Positions 1 through 8,523 of a stretch of 64,000 nucleotides of DNA are shown here, piece after piece. Source of the DNA: Methanoregula sp. (lineage in GTDB: Archaea; Halobacteriota; Methanomicrobia; Methanomicrobiales; Methanospirillaceae). Every line of letters begins with the position of its first letter. Position 1 is the first letter of the stretch. Made by a program: the position numbers and the translations under genes. The stretch spans positions 62,001 to 126,000 of the forward strand of contig NZ_JAQTQD010000006.1 in NCBI RefSeq assembly GCF_028712425.1, in the 5' to 3' direction. Below the pieces are notes generated by a model that searched no databases, was not told the origin of the DNA, and was given only the letters and a program-made list of their open reading frames with translations.

Positions 1-378
1 GCGGAAGTTGCGGATGCGGAATACCCGTACACGCTCATGACCGGGCGTGTTATCTTCCACTACCACACCAGGACCCAGACCGATCGCGCAGCACAACTGC
101 ACTACGAGGTTCCCGAAAACTATGTCCAGATCAATACCATCGATGCAAAGAAACTGGGCATCAAGGAAAACGAGAAGATCAAGGTGACAAGCCGCCGTGG
201 CGAGTCCCTTGCCCTTGCACGGATATCTGAAGATGTTGCCCCGAAGGTACTGTACATGGCAATGCACTTTGCCGGCGGTGCAAACAATCTTACCAACACG
301 GCGCTCGACCCGCTCTCCAAGATGCCGGAGCTCAAGCACTGTGCCGTCAGGGTCGAGAAGATTGCGGGGGCGAAGTAA
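1..378 (+). CDS. fdhA: Formate dehydrogenase alpha subunit, C-terminal part (cut by window edge)
   Basis: Frame 1 is open from the first base and ends in TAA at 376-378, so only the last 125 residues of the molybdopterin-dependent catalytic subunit are present. This is the molybdopterin-dinucleotide-binding C-terminal domain, recognised by the LMTGRVIFHYHTRTQTDR stretch and the NNLTNTALDP segment near the end. By eye it is about 80% identical to the end of the complete FdhA at 2526-4592, so the two fdhAB pairs look like a recent tandem duplication. The next gene, fdhB, begins at the base after the stop codon. FdhA oxidises formate to CO2 in the cytoplasm and passes electrons to the F420-reducing beta subunit. 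Confidence 0.95.
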   Translation, partial: AEVADAEYPYTLMTGRVIFHYHTRTQTDRAAQLHYEVPENYVQINTIDAKKLGIKENEKIKVTSRRGESLALARISEDVAPKVLYMAMHFAGGANNLTNTALDPLSKMPELKHCAVRVEKIAGAK

Positions 379-1530
379 ATGGCAAAGAAAGGCGATATGC
401 TCTATGCATGGACCAATGATGCCGGCCTCTTAAAGAAGGCGGAATGCGGCGGTGCGGTCACCGAGCTCCTCAAGTATGCGCTCGAGAGTAAGACCGTTGA
501 TGCAGTGCTTGCCGTAACCCGCGGTGTTGACCTGTACGATGCAATCCCCGTTCTCGTCACCGACTCCAAAGAACTCGACAAGTGCGCCGGTTCGCTCCAC
601 TGCGGTACCATCCTCATGTCGAAACTGGTGATGGAGTACGCACCCAAAATGTCCGGCAAGAAGATCGGCATGGTTGTCAAGGGCTGCGACATGATGGGCC
701 TCCTTGAGATGGCAAAGCGCAACCTGGTCAACCTCGACAACATCGTCATGATCGGCGTCAACTGCGGCGGATCGGTCAGCCCGGTTGCTGCACGGAAGAT
801 GATCAAGGAGAAGTTCGGCGTTGACCCGAACACCGTGACCAAGGAAGAGATCGACAAGGGCCAGTTCATCATCGAGTACGAGGGAGGCCACAAGGGCATC
901 TCCATGGACGAACTCGAAGAGGCCGGCTATGGCCGCAGATCCAACTGCCGCCGCTGCAAAGTGAAGGTCCCCCGCCAGGCAGACCTTGCCTGCGGGAACT
1001 GGGGTGTCATCGGGCCCAAGGCAGGCAACGCAACCTTTGTCGAAGTCTGCTCCGAGAAGGGCGCAAAACTTCTCGATGGTGCGGTCAAGGCCAAGAAGCT
1101 CGCAACAGAGCCGGCAAATCCCAAGGGTATCGAGGTCCGTGGCAAAGTCGAGAGTGCCATGTTCAAGCTCGGCGACAAGTGGCGCAAGCACGACTTCGAG
1201 GCACTCGCACCGGTGCTCTGGGACACCATTGCAAAGGAGACCGGGCGCTGCATGAAGTGCCTGGCCTGCATCGAGCACTGCCCGGTCTGTGTCACCCGTG
1301 CTGACCAGTACAAGCAGCCCGAGATGATGGTCCGCCACGGGTTCATCCCGGCCGACCCGATGTTCCACCTGCGCCGGTTTGCGCACATATCCGACTCCTG
1401 TATCAACTGCGGTCAGTGCGAAGAATGCTGCCCGTGCGAGATCCCGCTTGCGCTCTTCAGCCACGCAATCCGCACGGAAGCTGACAGGGTTTTCGAGCCG
1501 AAACTCGGGAAGTCAGCTTATTCCAACTAA
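379..1530 (+). CDS. fdhB: F420-dependent formate dehydrogenase beta subunit (copy 1, divergent C-terminus)
   Basis: A 383-residue FrhB/FdhB-family flavo-iron-sulfur protein that transfers electrons from FdhA to coenzyme F420. It starts MAKKGDMLYAWTNDA, has the family core around NCGGSVSP and GYGRRSNCRRCK, and two C-terminal cluster motifs: CMKCLACIEHCPVC and CINCGQCEECCPCEIP. It is 35 residues shorter than the other two FdhB proteins here. It lacks their CYCVDC cysteines after the first motif and lacks their conserved ~30-residue tail (GQDMELPILAYAEERE in the others). The start ATG directly follows the fdhA stop, so the two are translationally coupled. A T-run at 1532-1537 just after the stop is a likely archaeal terminator. 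Confidence 0.95.
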   Translation: MAKKGDMLYAWTNDAGLLKKAECGGAVTELLKYALESKTVDAVLAVTRGVDLYDAIPVLVTDSKELDKCAGSLHCGTILMSKLVMEYAPKMSGKKIGMVVKGCDMMGLLEMAKRNLVNLDNIVMIGVNCGGSVSPVAARKMIKEKFGVDPNTVTKEEIDKGQFIIEYEGGHKGISMDELEEAGYGRRSNCRRCKVKVPRQADLACGNWGVIGPKAGNATFVEVCSEKGAKLLDGAVKAKKLATEPANPKGIEVRGKVESAMFKLGDKWRKHDFEALAPVLWDTIAKETGRCMKCLACIEHCPVCVTRADQYKQPEMMVRHGFIPADPMFHLRRFAHISDSCINCGQCEECCPCEIPLALFSHAIRTEADRVFEPKLGKSAYSN

Positions 1531-1688
1531 ATTTTTTCATTCCAAAACCGGTCCCACGAGAAAAAAGCAATACTCATCTCCAGAGATACGGCGAGGGACC
1601 CATGATGACGGGAGAGATCGGATCGATATCACCCGTCACCATTCTCTTCTCTTTAAAGACAGGACCGGTTCCTGATCCCCGCATCCCG

Positions 1689-2279
1689 TTATTCTTCCCG
1701 CACGCTGGTTGTCGTTTCCTCAAAGGGAGACGGGGCTGCACGTTTCGGATGCCCGCACGCGGCAAGCAGGTCCGCTGCACTCACGCTGCCCCCTGCCTGC
1801 ATCCCCATGGCGAGGGCTGAGTGGGAGACAATAGAAAGGGGGACCGTGAACCCGAACATATCCACACCGGGAACTGTACGCAGGTTATTCCGGATATAGT
1901 TCCGGACACTCCAGCGGTCGACAACAACCCCCATCTCATACAGGCAGGAAGAGACACGCGAGAAGGGCATGCTCCCGCCCAGCGTTACGCAGAGGTCCAC
2001 GACAAGCGATCCGATGCGAGTGTCCGGGTAAAAGGGTTGATCGGCAGGATGGACCTGCCTGCAGCTGCGGCAGCGGAACCGCTTAATCCGCACGGGGATC
2101 ACCTTCTTCTCCTCCCCGTCCATGACAACGGCAAACTGTCTCTTTTTGATATCATACCCGGAAAGATCTCCCCCGCAGGAAGGGCAGGCATCGCAGGAAT
2201 CAAACAGTACGTCATCATAGGATGCCAGTGCAGCCTGGACGATATCGGTGAGCATGGGGGGGATGCGGCGTTTTCTCAT
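1689..2279 (-). CDS. Zinc-ribbon/helix-turn-helix protein, possibly transposase-derived (paralogue 1)
   Basis: A 196-residue protein with an N-terminal zinc ribbon: CPSCGGDLSGYD near residues 33-44, then CRSC about 38 residues later. After it come the motif DQPFYPDTRIGSLVVDLCV and a helical segment ending VVDRWSVRNYI that looks like a DNA-binding wing or recognition helix. A clear paralogue lies at 20178-20804, and each sits beside an fdh operon. The fold resembles the N-terminal part of IS-type transposases, but no DDE catalytic domain follows. It could be a regulator or a domesticated transposase fragment; the function is not established. An alternative start is the Met at residue 9. It lies between two fdhAB pairs and on the opposite strand. 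Confidence 0.75.
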   Translation of the reverse strand: MRKRRIPPMLTDIVQAALASYDDVLFDSCDACPSCGGDLSGYDIKKRQFAVVMDGEEKKVIPVRIKRFRCRSCRQVHPADQPFYPDTRIGSLVVDLCVTLGGSMPFSRVSSCLYEMGVVVDRWSVRNYIRNNLRTVPGVDMFGFTVPLSIVSHSALAMGMQAGGSVSAADLLAACGHPKRAAPSPFEETTTSVREE

Positions 2280-2420
2280 GGAGATGCACCATTATTTGGC
2301 TTCCGGTTGGTTCGCCCGGAGTATCCGGACAGGAAATTAAGGGCGATTATCTATACCTTCAACGGCATGAGATATTAAACCCACTTTTGTTCACCAATTT
2401 TTGTCTAAATTTCAGAATGG

Positions 2421-2429
2421 TTATATAAT
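2421..2429 (+). promoter_or_regulatory. Putative TATA box of the second fdhAB operon
   Basis: TTATATAAT lies 97 bases before the fdhA start in an AT-rich gap that follows the divergent zinc-ribbon gene. Transcription would begin about 25 bases downstream, near 2447-2452, giving a leader of about 75 bases. The ribosome-binding site is GGTGAG at 2515-2520, five bases before the ATG at 2526. Confidence 0.55.
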
Positions 2430-2525
2430 GCAAGGGCAGAGATCTGATGTTCAATCTTAAATTCTCTTTAACAAATCCAGTAATCAACCGGTATGAAAAC
2501 CGATCAACAAACCTGGTGAGTAGTA

Positions 2526-4592
2526 ATGGAAGACATAAAAACTGAACTCAAGTATACAGCAACCACGTGTCCCTACTGCGGGGTCGGCTGCGGCCTTAAT
2601 CTCGTATCCATGGGCAACAAGCTCATTGGTGTCGAACCGTACAAGCGGTCCCCGATCAACGAGGGCAAGCTCTGCCCGAAGGGTGCAACCTGCTGGGAAA
2701 CCGTCCAGAAGCCGGGCCGGCTGACCAAGCCCCTGATCAAGAAGGGCGACAAGTTCGAGGAAGCCTCCTGGGACGAAGCCATTGACCTGATTACCAAGAA
2801 TTTCACGGAGATATCCAAGAAGCACGGCCCCAAGGCCCTCGGGTTCCAGACCTCCTGCCGTACCGTCAACGAGGACTGCTATGCCCTGCAGAAACTCGCC
2901 CGGGTCGGATTCCAGACCAACAATGTCGACAACTGCGCCCGTATCTGCCACGGCCCGTCCGTTGCCGGTCTCTCGCTCTCCTTTGGGTCCGGTGCAGCCA
3001 CCAACCCGTTCGAAGATGTCCTGAACTCCGACCTGATCGTCATGTGGGGTTCCAATGCAGTCGAGGCTCACCCGCTCGCCGGCCGCCGCGTCATGCAGGC
3101 CAAGAAGAAGGGAATCCAGATCATCGTCGTTGACCCCCGGTTCAGCCCGACAGCACGGCTCGCCGACAAGTGGATCCGGTTCAACCCGTCGACCCACATT
3201 GCGCTTGCCAACAACATGATGTACTACATCATCAAGGAAGGCCTCGAGGACAAGGAGTACATCAAGGAGAGGACAAAGGGCTTTGACGACCTCAAGAAGA
3301 TGGTCGAGAAGTACGCTGACGCAACGAAGATCCACGGTGTCCCGCAGGAAACTGTCCAGGACATTGCCCGCCAGTATGCCAAGGCAAAGAACGCAGTGAT
3401 CATCTACTGTCTCGGTATCACCGAGCTGACCACCGGTACCGACAACGTCCGTTCCATGGGCAACCTCGCCCTCCTCACCGGCAATGTCGGACGCCCGGGC
3501 GTTGGTGTCAACCCGCTCCGTGGCCAGAACAACGTGCAGGGTGCCTGCGACATGGGTGCATACCCGAATGTCTTCTCCGGCTACCAGGCAGTCGCCGTCC
3601 CCGAGAACCGTGCCAAGATGGAGAAGGCATGGGGCATGAAGGAAGGCTCCCTGCCCGACTGGTACGGCTCAACCCTGACCGAACAGATCAATGACTGCGG
3701 CGAAGTTGTCAAGGCGATGTACGTCCTGGGCCTGAACCCGGTCGTCTCCTACCCTGACTCCAACCACGTCAAAAAGATGTTCGACAAGCTCGACTTCCTC
3801 GTGATGCAGGACATCTACTGGACCGAGAGCTGCGAGTATGCAGACGTTGTCCTGCCCGGCACCTGCTTTGCCGAGAAAGACGGCACGTTCACCAGCGGCG
3901 AGCGCCGTGTCAACCGTGTCCGGAAGGCCGTCGACGGTCCCGGCGAGTCCAAGTACGACTGGGAGATCATCGGCATGGTCGCAAAGAAGATGGGCCTCAA
4001 GGGCTTTGACTGGAAGACCGCAAAGGACGTCTGGGACGACATGCGCTCAGTAACCCCCGGCCAGTTCGGTGTGACCTACGAGAAGATCGAGAAGCCCGAA
4101 GCCATCCACTGGCCCTGCCCGACCATCGAGCACCCGGGAACCCCGATCCTCCACATCGGCAAGTTCTCCGCAGCAGACGGCAAGGGCACCATGTTCGGTA
4201 TCGAGTACCGCCCGCCCGCAGAAGTCGCGGATGCAGAGTACCCGTTCACGCTCATGACCGGGCGTGTCATCTTCCACTACCACACCAGGACCCAGACCGA
4301 CCGGAGCCCGACCCTGCACAACGATGTTCCGGAAAACTACGTCCAGATCAACACGCTGGATGCAAAGGAACTCGGCATCAAGCAGCACGAGAAGATCAAA
4401 GTGACGAGCCGCCGTGGCGAATCCATCGCTGTTGCCCGCGTGACCGACGATGTTGCCCCCAAAGTCATGTACATGCCCATGCACTTTGCCAACGGTGCAA
4501 ACAACCTGACCAACACCGCGCTCGACCCGATGTCAAAGATGCCGGAGCTCAAGCACTGCGCTGTCAAAGTTGAGAAGATCAAGGAGGCCTGA
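2526..4592 (+). CDS. fdhA: Formate dehydrogenase alpha subunit, Mo/W-bis-MGD catalytic subunit (copy 2)
   Basis: A full-length 688-residue FdhA. Cluster ligands are the N-terminal CPYCGVGCG (Cys15, 18, 22) and Cys50 in KLCPKG. The active-site motif is DNCARICHGPS with Cys141 and His142, so this enzyme uses Cys where some Methanococcales and bacterial enzymes use Sec. Further pterin-binding motifs are GSNAVEAHP and the RGQNNVQGACDMG stretch. The C-terminal domain is nearly the same as the partial gene at 1-378. GGTGAG precedes the ATG by five bases. It forms an operon with fdhB, with two bases between them. It oxidises formate and, by family knowledge, can work with FdhB to reduce F420 or feed heterodisulfide reductase. 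Confidence 0.97.
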   Translation: MEDIKTELKYTATTCPYCGVGCGLNLVSMGNKLIGVEPYKRSPINEGKLCPKGATCWETVQKPGRLTKPLIKKGDKFEEASWDEAIDLITKNFTEISKKHGPKALGFQTSCRTVNEDCYALQKLARVGFQTNNVDNCARICHGPSVAGLSLSFGSGAATNPFEDVLNSDLIVMWGSNAVEAHPLAGRRVMQAKKKGIQIIVVDPRFSPTARLADKWIRFNPSTHIALANNMMYYIIKEGLEDKEYIKERTKGFDDLKKMVEKYADATKIHGVPQETVQDIARQYAKAKNAVIIYCLGITELTTGTDNVRSMGNLALLTGNVGRPGVGVNPLRGQNNVQGACDMGAYPNVFSGYQAVAVPENRAKMEKAWGMKEGSLPDWYGSTLTEQINDCGEVVKAMYVLGLNPVVSYPDSNHVKKMFDKLDFLVMQDIYWTESCEYADVVLPGTCFAEKDGTFTSGERRVNRVRKAVDGPGESKYDWEIIGMVAKKMGLKGFDWKTAKDVWDDMRSVTPGQFGVTYEKIEKPEAIHWPCPTIEHPGTPILHIGKFSAADGKGTMFGIEYRPPAEVADAEYPFTLMTGRVIFHYHTRTQTDRSPTLHNDVPENYVQINTLDAKELGIKQHEKIKVTSRRGESIAVARVTDDVAPKVMYMPMHFANGANNLTNTALDPMSKMPELKHCAVKVEKIKEA

Positions 4593-4594
4593 AC

Positions 4595-5851
4595 ATGACC
4601 AAGAAAGGCGACATGCTCTATGCATGGACCAGTGACGCAGAGATCCAGAAGAAGGCCGAGCTCGGTGGTGCAGTCACCGCACTCTGGAAGTATGCCCTCG
4701 AGAACAAGGTTGTTGACGCAGTCTTCGTCGTCACCAAGGGTGTCGACCTCTACGATGCAGTCCCGGTACTCATCACTGACCCCAAGGACCTTGCAAAGAC
4801 CGCCGGGTCGCTCCACTGCGGTACGCTCCTCATGGCAAAGCTTGTCAAGAAGTTCCTTAACGGAGCTACCGACAAGAAGATCGGCGTCACCGTCAAGGGC
4901 TGCGACGCAATGGCATTCTACGAACTGGCCAAGAGGAAGCAGATCAACCTTGACAACATCATCATGATCGGTGTCAACTGCGGAGGCTCAGTCAGCCCGG
5001 TCGTTGCCCGCAAGATGATCAAGGAGAAGTACGACGTTGACCCCGAGAAGGTCCACAAGGAAGAGATCGACAAGGGCCAGTTCATCATCGAGTACGAGGG
5101 GGGCCACAAGGGTATCTCCGTTGACGAACTCGAAGAGGCAGGCTACGGGCGGCGCAGCAACTGCCGCCGCTGCAAGATGAAGATCCCCCGCCAGGCTGAC
5201 CTTGCCTGCGGGAACTGGGGTGTCATCGGCCCGAAGGCCGGAAAGGCAACCTTTATCGAGGTCTGCTCCGAGAAGGGTGCAAACCTTATCGACGGCGCAA
5301 AGAAGAAGGGCGTCCTTGAGACCGAAGCTCCCAACCCCAAGGGTCTTGAGATCCGCGGAAAGGTCGAGGGCGCAATGCTCAAGCTCGGCGACAAGTGGCG
5401 CAAGCACGACTTCGAGGCACTCGGTGAGGGCAAGGACCGGTTAAAGAAGATCATGTCCGAAACCTCCCGGTGCATCAAGTGCTACCAGTGTATTGATGTC
5501 TGCCCGATCTGCTACTGTGTCGACTGCACGACTAAGAACCCGGCCTATGTCCCGCCCGGCGAGCTCCCGGTCAACTTCATGTTCCACCTGATCCGGTACG
5601 CCCATATCGCATCGAGCTGCGTCAACTGCGGCCAGTGCGAGGAAGTCTGCGCAGCCGAGATCCCGAATGCACTCATCATGCACTCCCAGCAGGTCGAGAT
5701 GGAGAAGATGTTCGGCCACGTCCCCGGCCAGGATATGGAACTCCCGATCCTTGCCTATGCAGAGGAACGCGAGGAGCGTGCACGGTTGCACAACACCGGT
5801 AGCGACATGATCTACCTCAACGTCTTCAACCCGATGGACAAGAAACACTAA
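4595..5851 (+). CDS. fdhB: F420-dependent formate dehydrogenase beta subunit (copy 2)
   Basis: A 418-residue FdhB of normal family length. It has the FrhB-like core (NCGGSVSP, GYGRRSNCRRCK) and two C-terminal Fe-S motifs: CIKCYQCIDVCPICYCVDC and CVNCGQCEEVCAAEIP. The second motif is followed by a conserved tail containing GQDMELPILAYAEERE. It starts two bases after the fdhA stop, with GGAGG in the overlap region as ribosome-binding site. A run of seven T at about 5862-5868 follows the TAA and fits an archaeal T-tract terminator. The protein carries FAD and Fe-S clusters and reduces F420 with electrons from FdhA. Confidence 0.97.
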   Translation: MTKKGDMLYAWTSDAEIQKKAELGGAVTALWKYALENKVVDAVFVVTKGVDLYDAVPVLITDPKDLAKTAGSLHCGTLLMAKLVKKFLNGATDKKIGVTVKGCDAMAFYELAKRKQINLDNIIMIGVNCGGSVSPVVARKMIKEKYDVDPEKVHKEEIDKGQFIIEYEGGHKGISVDELEEAGYGRRSNCRRCKMKIPRQADLACGNWGVIGPKAGKATFIEVCSEKGANLIDGAKKKGVLETEAPNPKGLEIRGKVEGAMLKLGDKWRKHDFEALGEGKDRLKKIMSETSRCIKCYQCIDVCPICYCVDCTTKNPAYVPPGELPVNFMFHLIRYAHIASSCVNCGQCEEVCAAEIPNALIMHSQQVEMEKMFGHVPGQDMELPILAYAEEREERARLHNTGSDMIYLNVFNPMDKKH

Positions 5852-5949
5852 TCTCCTCTTTTTTTCTGACACCGTTTCCCGGGAAAACCGTATATCAGGT
5901 ACGTGAGTCCCCGATTACCAGTTCCAAATATTACAACGGGAAAAGAGGA

Positions 5950-5975
5950 CCCGGGTGCAAAAGATTGCACCGGGG
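5950..5975 (-). terminator. Hairpin downstream of the ferritin-like gene
   Basis: TTGCACC at 5965-5971 pairs with GGTGCAA at 5954-5960 around a four-base loop. After one mismatch, three more G-C pairs extend the stem. It lies 13 bases past the stop of the minus-strand gene and is followed on that strand by a pyrimidine-rich stretch. Confidence 0.5.
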
Positions 5976-5987
5976 TTAAAAAAATCG

Positions 5988-6446
5988 TTATCCCCAGGTT
6001 TCGGGGAATGCCATGTTGGTGTAGATATCCTCAAGCCGTGCCTTGTGTCCCCGTTCCATGTTGGCAAGCTGGGTGAAGAGCATCTGGGTCTCCGTGTCCG
6101 CTGCCGCATTTGCGAACTGGGTGTACATCTGCATTGCCTCGAGTTCCTTTTTGATGGCAAGGACAAGACCGTCGAGTGGCTTCATGTCCATTGTCAGCTT
6201 GGGTGACGGGAGAGCGTCTCCGACCTTGTAATCATGACCTGCAGCGAACTTCATCTTGCCCACATCTTTTGCCAGGAAGCCCTGCAGGAACTCGCGGTGT
6301 TTCTTCTCTTCTCCGGCAAGTTCGTCAAAGAGAGACTTCAGTGCTTTGTCCTTTACCTTGTCAGCGACATTTCGGTAGAATGTGTAGGCTTCCACTTCAC
6401 GGTCAATAGCCAGTGACAGAATCTTCTTTGCATCTTCGGATTTCAT
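5988..6446 (-). CDS. Ferritin-like / rubrerythrin-type diiron protein
   Basis: A 152-residue four-helix protein. EExxH-type metal-ligand motifs occur in both halves: EVEAYTFY then GEEKKH, and ELEAMQMY then MERGHK. This is the arrangement of the rubrerythrin diiron domain without a rubredoxin tail. Such proteins handle peroxide or iron in anaerobes. The ATG at 6446 is preferred over the in-frame GTG six bases upstream because GAGGTG lies at the right distance before it. It stands alone, divergent from the sulfite-reductase-like gene at 6704. Oxidative-stress protection is the likely role, inferred from the family. Confidence 0.88.
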   Translation of the reverse strand: MKSEDAKKILSLAIDREVEAYTFYRNVADKVKDKALKSLFDELAGEEKKHREFLQGFLAKDVGKMKFAAGHDYKVGDALPSPKLTMDMKPLDGLVLAIKKELEAMQMYTQFANAAADTETQMLFTQLANMERGHKARLEDIYTNMAFPETWG

Positions 6447-6703
6447 GTACACACCTCATAATTGAAATTTTTTATTACAGGTAGTGATGATCGCGGCTAT
6501 CATCATATATCTTGTTATGGTGTCATCGCAGCCGGAAGGGATTCTGGTGGACACAAAGACGACTGCCCCAAAAGGGTTTCGCCTCTGGCAACTGCCAGAA
6601 CGGATACGTAGCTGCCCTGTAATGAATTGTTGATCCATTATTGACCGTTTTCCGCCTGTCACAACCCCAGTATTAATTACCTGCGTCTGCCAGAGTACTG
6701 ACG

Positions 6704-7603
6704 ATGCAGCGCGATATCGGTATCCACATGAAAGGCGGGGTTATTACTGAACGGAACGCCGACTACTCGACAATCCGGATCCGGGCACCTGCCGGAGTCC
6801 TTTCTGTCGAACAATTGCGGGGTATTGCCAGAATCGCCAAGACCTATGGCAGCGGCGAGGTCCATTGCACCACCCGGCAGACGATCGAGATCCCGCATGT
6901 GGACCCAAAGAATCTCAAGAAAATTGCCCGGGCCCTTGAGAAGAACGGAACGCCCATTGGTTCGGAAAAGGACGAGATCGTCAACATCATCTCCTGCCCC
7001 GGGACCGAACGCTGTAAATTCGCTAATATCGATACCATCAGCCTTGCAAAGAAGATCGATGCAAAACTGTTCGGGAAGATCATGCCGGTCAAGATGCGCA
7101 TTGCGCTCTCCGGCTGCCCGAATGCCTGCACGAGCCCCATGCTCAACGAGATCGGGGTGATCGGCAGGGTCAGACCGGTCCGGACAAAAGAGCGGCTCTG
7201 TACCGGTTGTGGTAACTGTGTCTACTATTGCAAGGAAGGTGCGATCAAGATCAAAAACGGCATCTCGGTTCTGGACGAGAACAAGTGCGTTGAATGCGGC
7301 GTCTGCGTCCAGTCCTGCTCCTTCGATCTTATCAAAGCTGAAGACCGCCACTTCCTCATTACAGTCGGGGGAAGGCGCGGGAGGCACCCGAAGATCGGGC
7401 GCAACCTCCTCACGGTAAAGACCGAGGATCAGGTCCTCTTTGTGATCGAGAAGATCGTGGACTGGGTCTACCGGCGGGCATGGAGCGGTCGCCTCCTCTC
7501 AGAACAGCTGGACGAGATCCACTTCGACAAGTTCCGCGAGGATATCCTAAAGCAGGTACCGGAAGCCCAGGCCGCAGAGAGTCCGGGAAAATCAATGAAG
7601 TAA
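6704..7603 (+). CDS. Small siroheme sulfite-reductase-like protein (Dsr-LP type), copy 1
   Basis: A 299-residue protein of the nitrite/sulfite reductase family. The siroheme-[4Fe-4S] ligands are present as CX5C (Cys98, Cys104) and CX3C (Cys138, Cys142, in SGCPNAC). A two-cluster ferredoxin domain is inserted after them (Cys166/169/172/176 and Cys195/198/201/205). The N-terminus carries the CTTRQTIEIPH motif of this family. This matches the compact sulfite-reductase-like proteins known in many methanogens, whose substrate is unsettled. A paralogue lies at 25638-26516. The gene stands alone with its own terminator. Confidence 0.92.
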   Translation: MQRDIGIHMKGGVITERNADYSTIRIRAPAGVLSVEQLRGIARIAKTYGSGEVHCTTRQTIEIPHVDPKNLKKIARALEKNGTPIGSEKDEIVNIISCPGTERCKFANIDTISLAKKIDAKLFGKIMPVKMRIALSGCPNACTSPMLNEIGVIGRVRPVRTKERLCTGCGNCVYYCKEGAIKIKNGISVLDENKCVECGVCVQSCSFDLIKAEDRHFLITVGGRRGRHPKIGRNLLTVKTEDQVLFVIEKIVDWVYRRAWSGRLLSEQLDEIHFDKFREDILKQVPEAQAAESPGKSMK

Positions 7604-7635
7604 AATTCAGGAATTTTTTAAAACTGATACTGTGA

Positions 7636-7662
7636 GAGGATCCCCAAAACCCGGGGATCCTC
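7636..7662. terminator. Bidirectional hairpin between convergent genes
   Basis: GAGGATCCCC at 7636-7645 pairs perfectly with GGGGATCCTC at 7653-7662 around a seven-base loop. It lies between the convergent sulfite-reductase-like gene and fwdC. A T-rich stretch follows on the plus strand, and TTTTAAAAAATT lies nearby on the other side. Confidence 0.7.
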
Positions 7663-7712
7663 CTGTTTGAATTTTGTGTGTGTTTTGTGTTTTGGTGAGT
7701 AGCTAGGAAGGA

Positions 7713-8513
7713 TCAGATCTTCTTGTACAGGTTCCCGTACACGATCGCACCCTTCTTCTTTTTGTGGCGCTCGCCCATGTCGCCGATGAAATGGGCGAAC
7801 TTTGCCTTGGCGCCGTCGACTTCGAGTTCAACCTCGCCATTCGGCTTGAAGCCGGGCATCATGACATCGATGTTCCCGAAGATGATGATGGTCCCATCGA
7901 CCATCTGGCCGCCAAGCTTGCTTTTTGCGTTGCCCTTGATGGTGACCTTTCCGCCCTCAGCATGGGTCATGACGTGGACATCGCAGTTGCCGTTGATGGT
8001 GATTTCCCCGCCGAGCATGTACATCCCGGTGTCGGAACCGGCATTGCCCATGACAAGGATCTTGCCACCGGACATGCCCCTCCAGTCGCCGCGGTATGCA
8101 GCGCCGAGGTAGTTGCCGGCATTGCCTTCGATAACCAGTTCACCGCCCTTCATGGCAGTTGCAGCGAATGCGCCGACATCGCCCTTTGCGGTGAGCTTTC
8201 CGCCCTTCATCCAGGCACCGACATACTGGTCGGCCGGGCCCTCGATGACTACCTCACCGGCAGTCATCTTGAAGCCGATGTACTTGACTTTCTTCGCGTC
8301 GCCTTTGACAACAATCTTCGTGTCGGCGGCAGTTGCCCCGGCATTGCCGCTGACCTCGAAGTATTTGCCAAGAGTTGAGGGGACGTTCCCCTCAAAGACC
8401 GGGAGCTCTGCGATCTGGGCCGCATTCTTGCCGGCGAATGCATCGGGAGAGATGGTTTCTGCCTCAAGATACAGTGCAGGCACATTCTTCATGGTTATGG
8501 TTACTGTTTCCAT
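7713..8513 (-). CDS. fwdC: Formylmethanofuran dehydrogenase subunit C (operon 1)
   Basis: A 266-residue FwdC with a right-handed beta-helix of repeated GG/GN turns, as in the C-terminal domain of glutamate synthase. Recognisable pieces are MKGGKLTAKGDV, YLGAAYRGDWRGMSGG and MMPGFKPNGE. The start METVTITMKN was chosen because it aligns with the starts of the other two FwdC proteins; an upstream in-frame ATG would add 19 unrelated residues that overlap fwdA. It is the last gene of fwd operon 1, ten bases after fwdA. In the complex it bridges FwdA and FwdB and helps form the formate tunnel. Confidence 0.96.
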   Translation of the reverse strand: METVTITMKNVPALYLEAETISPDAFAGKNAAQIAELPVFEGNVPSTLGKYFEVSGNAGATAADTKIVVKGDAKKVKYIGFKMTAGEVVIEGPADQYVGAWMKGGKLTAKGDVGAFAATAMKGGELVIEGNAGNYLGAAYRGDWRGMSGGKILVMGNAGSDTGMYMLGGEITINGNCDVHVMTHAEGGKVTIKGNAKSKLGGQMVDGTIIIFGNIDVMMPGFKPNGEVELEVDGAKAKFAHFIGDMGERHKKKKGAIVYGNLYKKI

Positions 8514-8523
8514 CTTCTTCCAC

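Noticed and set aside
430-1464. Long antisense frame of 344 codons opposite fdhB copy 1
   Set aside because: High-GC, biased coding DNA leaves the opposite strand open. The sense strand has a clear FdhB; similar antisense frames occur opposite every fdh and fwd gene (for example 16789-17667).
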